Assembly (NCBI GenBank): GCA_902777385.1
Contig: CACYTP010000009.1
Coordinates: 1-64,000, forward strand
Length of the DNA: 64,000 nucleotides
Source: an uncultured bacterium
GTDB lineage: Bacteria > Cyanobacteriota > Vampirovibrionia > Gastranaerophilales > Gastranaerophilaceae
Direction of reading: 5' to 3'
The translations under genes and the position numbers were made by a program. Below the pieces are notes generated by a model. That model saw only the letters and a list, made by a program, of their open reading frames with translations, was not told the origin of the DNA and ran no database searches. Below, in pieces: positions 36,577 to 45,960 of this stretch; the stretch's first letter is position 1; the number at the start of each line of letters is the position of its first letter.

Positions 36577-36797
36577 AAAATTCATACTCCTATAATATAT
36601 ATCCATTGTACATGTTTGTATATCGGAAAAAATTTTTAAAACTTTAGTATTTTAATATTCATAAGATATATAATATATATACATCATACTTCTATACAAG
36701 GTTTTGAGACTTTACATTTTGTTACATAAAGAAATATATCTAGGTAGCCAAAAAAAAATAATTGTGGTAGGATAAGTTTGTTACATATTTAAAACAT

Positions 36798-36813
36798 AGG
36801 AGATACGACCATA
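36798..36813 (+). promoter_or_regulatory. infC ribosome binding site with AUA start codon
   Basis: AGGAG at 36798-36802 is eight bases before ATA at 36811, in frame with IF-3. No ATG, GTG or TTG lies at a workable distance; the first in-frame ATG (36853) has no Shine-Dalgarno. Rare start codons are a known part of IF-3 autoregulation. Confidence 0.65.
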
Positions 36814-37353
36814 GCAAACGAGACCAGAGGCAAGGACAAAGACAAAGTCCTTATGAATGAAAAAATTAGAGCAAAAGAAGTCAGACTTATTGGCAAGGAT
36901 GGAGAAAATATAGGTATCATTGACACACAAAAAGCATTACAGATGGCCTATGATGAAGATTTGGATTTAGTTGTAATCAGCCCAAATCAAGCTCCACCGG
37001 TAGCAAAGATTTTAAACTACGGTAAATATAAATACGAGCTGGAAAAGAAAGCTAAAGAAGCGAAGAAAAAACAACATACAGTTGATGTTAAAGAAATCAA
37101 AATCAGATATAAAATTGACACCCACGATTATCTTGTGAGAATCAAGAGTATCCAAAAATTTATAGCTCAGGGGAACAAAGTAAAAGTTGTAGTTATGCTT
37201 AGAGGTCGTGAAATGCAACACTCAAGCCTCGCATTTGAATTGGCTAACAGATTTATAGAAGATTTAAAAAATGAGCCTATAGTATTAGAGAAAAAACCAA
37301 TGCTTGAAGGCAGAAACGTAACAATGTACTTTGCACCGCAAGGTTCAAACTAG
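36811..37353 (+). CDS. infC: translation initiation factor IF-3, likely AUA start
   Basis: IF-3 binds the 30S subunit, keeps it free of 50S and checks start-codon/initiator-tRNA pairing. The N domain (MNEKIRAKEVRLIGKDGENIGI), the basic linker (KYELEKKAKEAKKKQ) and the C domain (VKEIKIRYKIDTHDYLVRI, KVVVMLRGREMQH) are all present. I extend the start from ATG 36853 to ATA 36811. AGGAG lies eight bases before the ATA, and the added 14 codons (ANETRGKDKDKVL) give the usual short N-terminal tail. The genes normally downstream, rpmI and rplT, are absent here. Confidence 0.93.
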   Translation: MANETRGKDKDKVLMNEKIRAKEVRLIGKDGENIGIIDTQKALQMAYDEDLDLVVISPNQAPPVAKILNYGKYKYELEKKAKEAKKKQHTVDVKEIKIRYKIDTHDYLVRIKSIQKFIAQGNKVKVVVMLRGREMQHSSLAFELANRFIEDLKNEPIVLEKKPMLEGRNVTMYFAPQGSN

Positions 37354-37412
37354 AAAAATTAACAGTCTATACAAGACGGTTAATATATAAACACTTAAAA
37401 CACGGTCATAAT

Positions 37413-38267
37413 ATGATTAAAAATTTAATCAATCAGAATGCAATATTTTCATTTAAAGTAGCAAGAGGTTCTGTCAGACAACGGACAGAACTTACAGAAA
37501 AACTCGTCGAAAAAATATATCGAGGGATTCAGGATTACAACACGGAAACGAATTCCGACTACATTACAAAAGACAAGTTTGAAACAATCATACATACAAA
37601 ATTACCTGAGGATAAAAGCGTAAAAGTTCAACCAATTGCAAATGCAGGCAAAGATACATACGAAGGGTTTTCTGATTTAGATATAGACAAAAATGATAAT
37701 GTTCTTGGGCATATAATTGAACTAAACTTTAGACGGAAAAGATTTCCACTACACGATACCTTTGTATTTGTTCATGAAATGATACATGTTCTTGATAAAA
37801 TGATAAATCCTAAAATTTTAACAAGAATGATAAATATAAGTTCAAAACTCAACAACAACAATTCGTTTGGAAGCGATATAAATAAATATAATAACTTATA
37901 TGACAGTCTATATGGTGACTCATACGAAAAATTCACTAACGAAACAGAAAAAAGACAAGTTTTGGCAAGACACAAAGATAGCATTAAGAGATTTCTTGCG
38001 AAAAGAGCACCGCAAGAGAAAATAGATATTCTTCAAAATCTCAGATATCAATTATGGTTGGAACTCCATGCTTACACTATTGAAAACGATTACATAGAGA
38101 AAATGGGAAAATCTAATAATGTTGATACATCATCAATCAAAACAAAAGTTGACAAATATCTGTTTGAAGAAAAAATTAACATGATTAAGGAGCTTGCAAA
38201 CAAAATTATCAGAGAAGAACGATTAAAGCACAAGAAAAAGCTTATAGCTAATTCATCTGAGCATTAG
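37413..38267 (+). CDS. putative zincin metallopeptidase
   Basis: 284 residues, no signal peptide. FVFVHEMIHVLDKM (about 117-130) contains HEMIH, an HExxH zinc motif. ELHAYTIENDYIE about 90 residues later offers a Glu as third ligand, the gluzincin arrangement. The N-terminal part has AIFSFKVARG and a helical lead; the C-terminus is Lys-rich. I do not recognise the family, and activity is inferred from the motif alone. It follows infC by 59 bases, and its 3' end overlaps the convergent atpG end by 20 bases. Confidence 0.6.
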   Translation: MIKNLINQNAIFSFKVARGSVRQRTELTEKLVEKIYRGIQDYNTETNSDYITKDKFETIIHTKLPEDKSVKVQPIANAGKDTYEGFSDLDIDKNDNVLGHIIELNFRRKRFPLHDTFVFVHEMIHVLDKMINPKILTRMINISSKLNNNNSFGSDINKYNNLYDSLYGDSYEKFTNETEKRQVLARHKDSIKRFLAKRAPQEKIDILQNLRYQLWLELHAYTIENDYIEKMGKSNNVDTSSIKTKVDKYLFEEKINMIKELANKIIREERLKHKKKLIANSSEH

Positions 38268-39180
38268 CACCTGAAATAACTTCTACAATTTCGTTTGTAA
38301 TAGCTGCCTGACGTAATTTATTATACTCAACAGACAAAGAACCGATTATCTTTTCAGCACTATTTGTAGCTGCAGACATTGCAGTCATTCGTGACGCAAG
38401 TTCACTTGCCTGAGCTTCAAGCAAGGACTGATAAATAATATTGGTAATGTACATCGGCACAATTTTTTGTAATATATGATGTTTATCAGGTTCAAATTCC
38501 ATTAACGGATCTATTACCCCGTCATATAACTTGTCATGGTCTTCAGACAAAGTTTTTAGCGGTAAAACATTCCACTCCTCTACATAATAACTCATCATAT
38601 TTTTAAAACGAGTAGTCATTATTTCAATCTTATCGATTTTACCACTTACAAAATATTCGGCTAAATCTTCTGTTACAAGCTTTGCCGACTCAGGTTCGGG
38701 ATTATTTGCGATAGCAATATATGATTTTACTATCTCACAATTATACACAGATATTTTCCTCTTTAGAGAAACTAAACCTTTTTGACCAATAATAAACAAA
38801 TAAGTTCGCATACCCTTATCAGAATACTCTTTTATTTTGGCTAAAGTACGACGTACAACATTAGCGTTATAAGCACCGGCAAGTCCCTTATTAGAAGTAT
38901 TTACAAGCAAACCTACAGATTTTATATCACGAACCTTTAATAACGCAGGATAATTATCTACAGGACTTTTAATTTTTAACGTATAGGAATTAAAATCGGG
39001 TACATACGCCAACATCTTTTTAAAAACAGAATTCAAGTTCTCCGTAAATGGTCTTGATGCCTTAACAGTTAACTCTGCTTTTTTTACTTTAGCAGATGCG
39101 ACCATCTTCATAGCACGAGTAATCTTTTTTGTACTTTCTACACTCTTTATTCTGTTTTTTATATCTTTTAAATTTGCCAT
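38248..39180 (-). CDS. atpG: ATP synthase gamma subunit
   Basis: The central rotor shaft of F1. 310 residues with the conserved N-terminal helix (DIKNRIKSVESTKKITRAMKMVASAK, written in part) and the C-terminal helix with LASRMTAMSAATNSAEKII. The middle has an insertion-length similar to cyanobacterial gamma, but I see no clear regulatory Cys pair. Last gene of the operon; AAAATT then ATG, with a weak site. The beta and epsilon subunits do not follow. Confidence 0.96.
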   Translation of the reverse strand: MANLKDIKNRIKSVESTKKITRAMKMVASAKVKKAELTVKASRPFTENLNSVFKKMLAYVPDFNSYTLKIKSPVDNYPALLKVRDIKSVGLLVNTSNKGLAGAYNANVVRRTLAKIKEYSDKGMRTYLFIIGQKGLVSLKRKISVYNCEIVKSYIAIANNPEPESAKLVTEDLAEYFVSGKIDKIEIMTTRFKNMMSYYVEEWNVLPLKTLSEDHDKLYDGVIDPLMEFEPDKHHILQKIVPMYITNIIYQSLLEAQASELASRMTAMSAATNSAEKIIGSLSVEYNKLRQAAITNEIVEVISGANAQMN

Positions 39181-39202
39181 ATATAATTTTACCCGTTATT
39201 AA

Positions 39203-40714
39203 CTAAAATGTCTTTTTAAATGTAGTAATAGCATCATTTAATGCAGTTTTATCCTCATCAGATAATGAACCTCCGTCGTTTAACTTCTTGACTAAATCTT
39301 TTAGATTACCTTCAAGATAGTTGCACAAATCGTTTTTGAAACGCTGTACAGCAGTATTATCTACATCATCTAAAAAGCCTTCATTAGCAGCATACAAAAC
39401 AAAAATTTGTTCTGCAACACTAAGAGGATGGTACTGAGGCTGTTTTAATACTTCAGTTAATTTTTCCCCACGCAGTAATTGATTTTTTGTAGCTTGATCG
39501 AGGTCGGAAGCAAACTGAGCAAATGCTTCTAATTCACGATACTGTGCCAAATCAAGTCTCAATTTACCTGCTACTTGCTTAATACCTTTTGTTTGAGCGG
39601 CACCACCTACACGGGAAACAGAAATACCTGCATTGATTGCAGGTCTTACACCTGCATTAAAGTAATTTGCTTCTAAAAATATTTGTCCGTCAGTAATAGA
39701 AATTACATTGGTAGGGATATAAGCTGAAACGTCACCTGCCTGAGTTTCAATAATCGGTAAAGCTGTTATACTTCCACCGCCCAATGAATCATTTAATTTA
39801 ACAGCACGCTCCAATAATCTTGAATGTAAGTAGAATACATCACCCGGATATGCTTCACGTCCCGGCGGTCTTTTAAGCAACAAACTCATTGCACGATAAG
39901 CCTGAGCATGTTTACTCAAATCATCATAAACAATTAATACATCTTTACCTTGTTCCATAAATTCTTCGGCAATAGTAACACCAGCAAAAGGTGCAATGTA
40001 CTGAAGAGGTGCGGCTTCATCAGCAGTTGAAGAAACTATAATGGAATACTCCATAGCACCACGTTCTTCTAAAGTTTTGGCAATTTGAGCGACAGTAGAT
40101 GCCTTCTGACCTATTGCAACATAAATACAAATAACATTCTGACCTTTTTGGTTAATAATAGCATCAAGTGCAATAGCGGTTTTACCTGTCTGCCTGTCAC
40201 CAATTATCAATTCTCTCTGACCTCTGCCAATTGGAGTTAAAGCATCAATAGCTGTTAAGCCTGTTTGAAGAGGCTGACATACAGATTTTCTTGTAACTAT
40301 ACCCGGAGCAACACGTTCAATAGGTCTGGTCTTTGAATACTCAAAATCCCCCTTACCGTCAATCGGTTTACCTGTAGGGTCAATTATACGACCAATTAAG
40401 CCTTCGCCTACAGGAACAGAAGCAATTTTCCCTGTTGTATGTACCGTCATTCCTTCTTTAATCTGAGTATAAGAACCAAGTACTACGACACCAACATTAT
40501 CCTCATCAAGGTTCATTGTAATACCAAGAGTATCCTTACCGTCTTCAAATACAACCAGTTCACTCGCCATGACATTGCGTAGACCATATATACGAGCAAT
40601 ACCGTCACCAATTTCTATTACACTACCTGTATTTGAAACTTCAGTTTTTAATTCAAAATCAGCGATTTTGCTTCTTATTATTGAACTTATTTCATCAGGT
40701 TTAATTACTGCCAT
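39203..40714 (-). CDS. atpA: ATP synthase alpha subunit
   Basis: Non-catalytic nucleotide-binding subunit of F1, 503 residues. Walker [11 protein letters not shown] (about 169-178), the [13 protein letters not shown] segment, [22 protein letters not shown] and the [11 protein letters not shown] arginine-finger motif are intact. AGAGAGGT precedes the ATG. Second to last gene of the operon, eleven bases after atpH. Confidence 0.98.
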   Translation of the reverse strand: MAVIKPDEISSIIRSKIADFELKTEVSNTGSVIEIGDGIARIYGLRNVMASELVVFEDGKDTLGITMNLDEDNVGVVVLGSYTQIKEGMTVHTTGKIASVPVGEGLIGRIIDPTGKPIDGKGDFEYSKTRPIERVAPGIVTRKSVCQPLQTGLTAIDALTPIGRGQRELIIGDRQTGKTAIALDAIINQKGQNVICIYVAIGQKASTVAQIAKTLEERGAMEYSIIVSSTADEAAPLQYIAPFAGVTIAEEFMEQGKDVLIVYDDLSKHAQAYRAMSLLLKRPPGREAYPGDVFYLHSRLLERAVKLNDSLGGGSITALPIIETQAGDVSAYIPTNVISITDGQIFLEANYFNAGVRPAINAGISVSRVGGAAQTKGIKQVAGKLRLDLAQYRELEAFAQFASDLDQATKNQLLRGEKLTEVLKQPQYHPLSVAEQIFVLYAANEGFLDDVDNTAVQRFKNDLCNYLEGNLKDLVKKLNDGGSLSDEDKTALNDAITTFKKTF

Positions 40715-40725
40715 TTTTACCTCTC

Positions 40726-41289
40726 TTATTTATTATTTAATAACAAACTTTTATTTAATGTCTCAATACGATGTTTTACACTCATATCAATTACATTATC
40801 ATATATTTTTATCGTAATACCAGCAATAATGCTTTCATCAATCTGCCACTCAGGTAATATAGTTTTTTTTAGCTTTTCGGATAATTTTGAAACAATATCG
40901 GATTTTTGCTCTAAACTTAATTCCACTGCAGACACAACCGTCACAGGCTGAACGTTGTTTAATTCATTCATTTTAATCTTGAATTGAGAACATATCTGAG
41001 GGATTTCGTCTATACGCCCCTTCTCAATTAATATATTAAGAAAATTTACCAGATCGGAAGAAATTTTTTCTTTAAAAACAGATGTAACAATATCTTTTTT
41101 GACATCAATATTTATTGACGGATTATACATTACTGCTGATAAATCAGCGGAATTAATTAAAGCCTCGGATACAACATCCAGTTCGGAATCCATCTGTTCA
41201 AAAGATGTTCCTTTATCTTTGACAAGTTCTACCAACGCATCGGCATAATTTCTTGCAACAGATGATATTTTTTGTTCTTGACTTGCCAT
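40726..41289 (-). CDS. atpH: ATP synthase delta subunit
   Basis: Peripheral-stalk cap joining b subunits to alpha. 187 residues with the N-terminal six-helix domain ([17 protein letters not shown]) and the C-terminal [23 protein letters not shown], and a final [22 protein letters not shown] of the usual type. One base after atpF. Length and order fit. Confidence 0.94.
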   Translation of the reverse strand: MASQEQKISSVARNYADALVELVKDKGTSFEQMDSELDVVSEALINSADLSAVMYNPSINIDVKKDIVTSVFKEKISSDLVNFLNILIEKGRIDEIPQICSQFKIKMNELNNVQPVTVVSAVELSLEQKSDIVSKLSEKLKKTILPEWQIDESIIAGITIKIYDNVIDMSVKHRIETLNKSLLLNNK

Positions 41290-41290
41290 A

Positions 41291-41800
41291 TTACAATACC
41301 ACCTTTTCTAATTCTTTAATACCATCATCAATATACCTGTTATGTAAATCAGGATTTTCTTTTAATCTGCGAGTAATATAATTTGTAGCCATAGCAACAG
41401 AGGCTTTTACCGTTTCATCACTCAGTTTTGTATAAAGAGTTTTGGTTTCCGTTTCAACAACTTTATCAACATTATCTGTAATCTGCCGAACTCTGCGTCT
41501 GACAGAATTCTGTATGGAATCAGCCACATTATCAGCTTGAAGTTTTGCTAAAGAAAGTTTATCCTCAACCTCCTGAGATAAATTCTTAACCTTATCTGCG
41601 GCATCTTTAAGTGAAATTTCAGCTTCGGATTTCGCCTTACGAGAAGCTTCCAGTCTTGCAATAACACGCTCTTTTAAATTTGTCAACGCATCAGATATTT
41701 TAAGTTTATTCATTACGATTGCCAATAAAACTACCAAAACTATAAAATTAAAAGTATTTGACGCCAGTATTAAATTCCACAGGCTGTTTAAATCACTCAT
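41291..41800 (-). CDS. atpF: ATP synthase b subunit
   Basis: Peripheral stalk. 169 residues: one transmembrane helix (about 16-32, NFIVLVVLLAIVM) and a long charged coiled coil to about 150. The start overlaps the b' stop by four bases (ATGA). With b' it forms the heterodimeric stalk usual for cyanobacteria and other photosynthetic-lineage bacteria. Confidence 0.93.
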   Translation of the reverse strand: MSDLNSLWNLILASNTFNFIVLVVLLAIVMNKLKISDALTNLKERVIARLEASRKAKSEAEISLKDAADKVKNLSQEVEDKLSLAKLQADNVADSIQNSVRRRVRQITDNVDKVVETETKTLYTKLSDETVKASVAMATNYITRRLKENPDLHNRYIDDGIKELEKVVL

Positions 41801-42249
41801 GACTGCCCCCTATTTACATTACCGGCTGTAATATCAGTACCCAAAACCTTATCGGCAAGTGTTGAGGCAAGACTTTCAATTTGAGCATCAAGTGCCGATT
41901 TAGCATCATTATATTCATCTTGCAGAGCATTTTTTTTCTCGTTAATCTCGGCAGATGAAACTTTTACTGCTTCATTAATTTGAGCTTTGCCGATATCATT
42001 ATATTCCTTTATTTTGTCAGCAATAGTTTTTCTTGCCTCATCCTCAGCAAGTGCCAGTTTTTCATCTCGCTCTGTTAAAAGAGTATTTGCTTTATTATTC
42101 ATATCATCTGCTTCATTGTAATTTGCATTCATAATATTTTCACGCTCCTCAACGATTTTAGTAATCGGAGCATAGAAAATCCTGTTCATCAAAAAGACGA
42201 ACACAATAAAACTTAGCATAGATATAATAAATGTCGCATTAAATTCCAT
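41797..42249 (-). CDS. atpF': ATP synthase b' subunit
   Basis: 150 residues: one N-terminal membrane helix (about 5-24, TFIISMLSFIVFVFLMNRIF), then YAPITKIVEERENIM and a coiled coil. It is the first of the two b-type genes after c, which is the position of b' (called atpG in cyanobacterial naming). The presence of both b' and b is lineage-informative. Confidence 0.92.
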   Translation of the reverse strand: MEFNATFIISMLSFIVFVFLMNRIFYAPITKIVEERENIMNANYNEADDMNNKANTLLTERDEKLALAEDEARKTIADKIKEYNDIGKAQINEAVKVSSAEINEKKNALQDEYNDAKSALDAQIESLASTLADKVLGTDITAGNVNRGQS

Positions 42250-42268
42250 TCAAGAGCCTCTTCACAAA

Positions 42269-42490
42269 CTACTTAGCTAACAATTGGAATGCAATAACGA
42301 ATGCGTATAATGCACACGCTTCTGCAAGAGCTGCACCGACTAAGAAGAAACCAACAGCCTTACCTGCTATTTCCGGCTGGCGAGAAATCGCATCCATCAA
42401 ACCTTTTGTTGCAATACCAATACCTAATCCTGCACCGGTTGCACCAAATCCAATTGCAATACCTGCTCCTAATTGTGCTAAATTTTCCAT
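42269..42490 (-). CDS. atpE: ATP synthase c subunit
   Basis: 73 residues forming two helices of the membrane rotor ring. GAGIAIGFGATGAGLGIGIATKG is the Gly-rich first helix, shown here only in part, and SRQPE is the polar loop. The ion-carrying Glu lies in VGAALAEACALYAF. Ala after the Glu and no Gln in the first helix argue for protons rather than Na+ (inference). AAGGAGAA precedes the ATG. Confidence 0.97.
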   Translation of the reverse strand: MENLAQLGAGIAIGFGATGAGLGIGIATKGLMDAISRQPEIAGKAVGFFLVGAALAEACALYAFVIAFQLLAK

Positions 42491-42528
42491 AATTTTCTCC
42501 TTATATTTTAGTTGTATTAAACTTTTAA

Positions 42529-43218
42529 TTAATGTTCATCACCGGTTGCACCACCTATATATGCCATTGTCAGCATCATAAAAACAGTAGCTTGAATAAA
42601 TGCAACCAAAATTTCGAATAACATTACCGGCAAAGGTGCGAAATATGCACATGCCGCCAATGCAATTGATACCAATACTTCTCCTGCAAATATATTTGCA
42701 AACAGACGGATTGCCAAGCTTAACGGTCTTGTTATCATTTCAAGTAAATCAACAAACATCATTATTATACTTACAAATGAAAAATCTTTTAATAAAAATT
42801 TATGTTTTTTCTTTATTACACCGGCTACTACATAATATACAAGAACGATAACAGCCATAGCTGCCGTCATATTTATATCATTTGTCGGAGAAGCTAATTC
42901 TCCTTCTTTTAAATGAATTATCCTTAAAGGCAATTGCCCCATAAGATTAGCAAATAATATAAATAGAAATAATGATGCAACAAGCGGAACATGCTTTCTG
43001 TTATCAGCAGGCATCATAGAATCCATAAGTCCCCAGAAAAAGCTCATTAATCCTTCGCATGCTGCCTGAATTTTATTTGGAATTACAGAAAGATTGCGGG
43101 TAGCGATGAATGCAAACATCAATATACAAAACATGGCAAACCACATGGTTAAAACAGTGTCCATATTGACGGAAACAGAACGTCCTAAAATATGAAATAC
43201 ATATACCCAATGTTCCAT
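42529..43218 (-). CDS. atpB: ATP synthase a subunit
   Basis: Membrane stator subunit with the two ion half-channels. Five or six helices; the essential Arg is in RPLSLAIRLFANIFAGEVL (about residue 160). ATG at 43218 is ten bases after GAGGGAG; the ATG at 43227 is too close to it. First gene of atpB-E-F'-F-H-A-G; no atpI precedes it. Confidence 0.96.
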   Translation of the reverse strand: MEHWVYVFHILGRSVSVNMDTVLTMWFAMFCILMFAFIATRNLSVIPNKIQAACEGLMSFFWGLMDSMMPADNRKHVPLVASLFLFILFANLMGQLPLRIIHLKEGELASPTNDINMTAAMAVIVLVYYVVAGVIKKKHKFLLKDFSFVSIIMMFVDLLEMITRPLSLAIRLFANIFAGEVLVSIALAACAYFAPLPVMLFEILVAFIQATVFMMLTMAYIGGATGDEH

Positions 43219-43276
43219 TCTACACATCTCCCTCTTTATTTATACTATCACACCAACAAAATAGTTGCAAGAAATT

Positions 43277-43528
43277 TTAAATATTGCAAAGTTCTAATTT
43301 TTTTAACTTTGGCAAATGTTTAATTCTAAATTCTTCTTTTTGTGCTTCAGATTTGGTATCAAATTCTCTGGTATAAACAATTTTTATAGGTTTATTGGCT
43401 CTGGTATATTTAGCACCTTTTCCGGCTTTATGCAGTTCAAATCTGCGTTGCACATCATCAGTATATCCGCAATACAATGTATTATTTTCTGTCAGAAGTA
43501 TATATACATAGAATTTCTTGTCAATCAT
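43277..43528 (-). CDS. GIY-YIG domain protein (UPF0213-like)
   Basis: 83 residues, a single GIY-YIG nuclease-like domain: YVYILLTENNTLYCGYTDDVQRRF holds the YVYIL/YCGYT pair that names the fold, with the conserved Arg after it. HKAGKGAKYTRANKPIKIVYT and EAQKEEFRIKHL complete the YhbQ-type pattern. Members may bind or cut DNA; the cellular role is unclear. Same strand as atpB, 58 bases upstream of it. Confidence 0.9.
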   Translation of the reverse strand: MIDKKFYVYILLTENNTLYCGYTDDVQRRFELHKAGKGAKYTRANKPIKIVYTREFDTKSEAQKEEFRIKHLPKLKKLELCNI

Positions 43529-43612
43529 ACTATTATATATACCAAAAATGCCGGATTAATTAATCCGACATTTGATGTAACGTTATAACATAAGGGGAGT
43601 AGAAAATTTTTA

Positions 43613-43996
43613 TTATCCTACGGAAGTAAAACCGCCGCCGGATGAACAAGAACCTGCGGAACATCCGCCGGATGCAATGCCTGCACTTGAAGCACCTGCA
43701 AATCCGCCAACTGAGTCACAACATTCAGCCAACGCAGCCATGGCATTAGCCCAACCTTGCATAAATGTTGAATTATTAGCCAGCGTCTGATTATTTTGGT
43801 CTTCATAACTGCCGAAATCAATATTTAATGAAAACGGATTTGTAGGAATAAACATATCATAATTTGTAACAGGAATATCAAATAATGGTGCACTATAATT
43901 AGATGCGATTGATCCTGTTGTTTCTACACTTTTTGCTTTGTTTTTAGAAGTTGCTGCTGCTGTTAATTCGTTTGAATTACCTGTAATACTGTTCAT
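43613..43996 (-). CDS. small protein with Gly/Ser/Cys-rich tail
   Basis: Not recognised. 127 residues; Ser/Thr/Asn-rich head without signal peptide, a middle with FDIPVTNYDMFIPTNPFSLN, a short helix (GWANAMAALAECCDSV) and a tail rich in Gly, Ser and Cys (SGGCSAGSCSSGGGF). AAGGAG precedes the ATG, so expression is likely. The tail resembles Gly/Cys-rich ends of surface or modified small proteins, but no modifying enzyme is adjacent. Confidence 0.6.
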   Translation of the reverse strand: MNSITGNSNELTAAATSKNKAKSVETTGSIASNYSAPLFDIPVTNYDMFIPTNPFSLNIDFGSYEDQNNQTLANNSTFMQGWANAMAALAECCDSVGGFAGASSAGIASGGCSAGSCSSGGGFTSVG

Positions 43997-44204
43997 GGCT
44001 CTACTCCTTAATATCTACTCGTTACATTAATATAAAAAAAATTTTTATTATCTGATTTCAGCATGCCATTGTTTTGTAACATTTGTTTACATAAATTGTA
44101 CCAAAATCTCATCCTATAGATTGATATAATTTGTCCTGTTGGTTGATGTCATCCTGAAATTAAAAATATATGCTTATAATGTAAAAAAGATTAGGGAATG
44201 AGAG

Positions 44205-44858
44205 ATGAAAAAAATATTTTTAACCGTTATTTCTATTATCACGCTATTATGCAGTTCGGTTTTTGCTGCGGATAACTATTTAAATACGGTAATACTTGAA
44301 GGTATATCAGGAGGAGGGTATAACATCCTGCTCAGATCAGATGCAATCGCATCCGTAAAACGTACAGTGGTAGACAACAATAAAGTTGTTTTAAATATAA
44401 AAGGACTTACTGCTTCAGACGATATTTCGACAGTCTACAGGAATACGTCTTCCGCTAACGGAATTATCGTTGAAAATGTCGGAAACAATGAAGTAGCAGT
44501 ACAGATACAAGGCAAAAATGTAGCTAATGCAAATATAATATTTGATAGCCCGGCTACAGCCCCTATTGTTGTATCGGACGGCATTTCTAACAAGGCAATT
44601 TGGTGGAGTATAATTGCACTTCTGGGATTGTGCATCCTGTTTGCAAAATCAAGAAACATTAAGGTTGACTCAAAGGATAAAATAGAAGCGGGAGTAAGAA
44701 AAAATATCCGTGACAGAGAAGTTCAAATGTACAGAAACTACAGAAGAGAACTCTTAATGAAACCGAGTATTGATTACAAGATTACAAATCCGAGGATGAA
44801 AAGAGCAATAAAAGAAGCTGATACTATAAGACATTTGCAAAGAGTATCCAGAGTATAG
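44205..44858 (+). CDS. exported protein with AMIN-like domain and C-terminal membrane helix
   Basis: 217 residues: signal peptide (1-21, ending SVFAADN) and a beta-rich domain (about 25-118; VILEGISGGGYNILLRSD, VVLNIKGL, EVAVQIQG) resembling AMIN domains of pilus secretins and amidases. A transmembrane helix (about 129-147) and a basic cytoplasmic tail with RDREVQMYRNYRREL follow. First of three plus-strand genes ending in an SPFH protein. The AMIN call is by pattern only. Confidence 0.6.
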   Translation: MKKIFLTVISIITLLCSSVFAADNYLNTVILEGISGGGYNILLRSDAIASVKRTVVDNNKVVLNIKGLTASDDISTVYRNTSSANGIIVENVGNNEVAVQIQGKNVANANIIFDSPATAPIVVSDGISNKAIWWSIIALLGLCILFAKSRNIKVDSKDKIEAGVRKNIRDREVQMYRNYRRELLMKPSIDYKITNPRMKRAIKEADTIRHLQRVSRV

Positions 44859-44885
44859 GTTGATAATTAGACAGGAATTAAGAAA

Positions 44886-45080
44886 ATGGCTATAAGAGTA
44901 CTAATGTTATTATTATCAATATTTATATGCACTAACATAATTATCATTTTGGTAAGTTTTTTGTTCGGAGAAAATTTATACCAAAAACACGGTAAAACAA
45001 TAATGAACGGGTTTGGTTTATTAATTTTGTTAGTAGTTATCGGATATGTAATGGCATCAGTATTCGGACTTGGGAAATAG
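44886..45080 (+). CDS. small two-helix membrane protein
   Basis: 64 residues with two hydrophobic helices (about 4-27 and 42-60) joined by a short basic loop (GENLYQKHGKT). Unrecognised. AGGAATTAAG precedes the ATG. It sits between the AMIN-like gene and the SPFH gene, with the SPFH start 11 bases after its stop, so the three may form one membrane assembly. Confidence 0.65.
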   Translation: MAIRVLMLLLSIFICTNIIIILVSFLFGENLYQKHGKTIMNGFGLLILLVVIGYVMASVFGLGK

Positions 45081-45090
45081 GAGAAAAAGA

Positions 45091-45927
45091 ATGGCTCAGA
45101 GAAGAAAAGAATTTGAATATAACAATACGGAAAGCTTTAACGTAAAGTCAATGGCGACACCTGTTTTAGTTGTATTGTTACTAATAATGTTTGTAGTGTT
45201 ATTCAACCCGATAGCAATAGTCGGAGTTGGCGAAAGAGGCGTTAAAGTAACTCTCGGTAAAGTTTCACCTGAAAGCTTCACTGAAGGCGTACATTTTGTA
45301 ACACCGTTCATATCAAAAATCAAAAATATGGATGTTAAAACACAAAAGAATTTTATGGATACGGAAGTTTATACAAAAGACATTCAGCAGGCAAGAATTT
45401 CATACGTTATAAATTACAACCTACAACCGCATAATGCACACAAAATGTATAGAGAAGTAGGTGTAACATACAAAGACACTATTTTAATGCCTGTAGTTGA
45501 AGGTACAATTAAAGACGTTATAGGTAAGTGGAATGCTCAGGATTTAGTAGCAAACAGAGAAGCTGCCGCAACAGATATTATCGGAAAACTACAGAAACAG
45601 TTAGAATCTAAATACATTAACATAACCGGATTTCAGATTACAGAAATAAAATATTCGGATGTATTTGAACGTTCTATTGAAAGTAAAGTTACAGCAGAGC
45701 AAGAAGCTTTAAAGGCTAAAAACAGAACCGTACAAATACAAGAAGAAGCAAAACAAAAAATAATATCTGCCGAAGCTGAAGCAAGATCAATGAAAATAAG
45801 AGCTGATGCTCTTGCACAAAACAAATCACTTGTTCAATATGAAGCAGTCCAGAAATGGAACGGGGTTATGCCAACATATATGCTAGGAAACTCAATGCCA
45901 TTTATCGGACTTGGCAATATAAAATAA
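45091..45927 (+). CDS. SPFH/band 7 (prohibitin-like) membrane protein
   Basis: 278 residues: one N-terminal membrane helix (about 20-42), the SPFH domain (about 48-205; GVGERGVKVTLGKVSPESFTEG in part, YKDTILMPVVEGTIKDVIGKW) and a helical tail (EQEALKAKNRTVQIQEEAKQ in part) ending VQKWNGVMPTYMLG, as in prohibitins and HflC. Such proteins build rings that organise membrane proteases. Start at ATG 45091 with AGGAGAAAAAG; an upstream TTG at 45070 is rejected. Confidence 0.9.
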   Translation: MAQRRKEFEYNNTESFNVKSMATPVLVVLLLIMFVVLFNPIAIVGVGERGVKVTLGKVSPESFTEGVHFVTPFISKIKNMDVKTQKNFMDTEVYTKDIQQARISYVINYNLQPHNAHKMYREVGVTYKDTILMPVVEGTIKDVIGKWNAQDLVANREAAATDIIGKLQKQLESKYINITGFQITEIKYSDVFERSIESKVTAEQEALKAKNRTVQIQEEAKQKIISAEAEARSMKIRADALAQNKSLVQYEAVQKWNGVMPTYMLGNSMPFIGLGNIK

Positions 45928-45960
45928 ATTTAACACATATAACCTTAATAATCCTTAATC

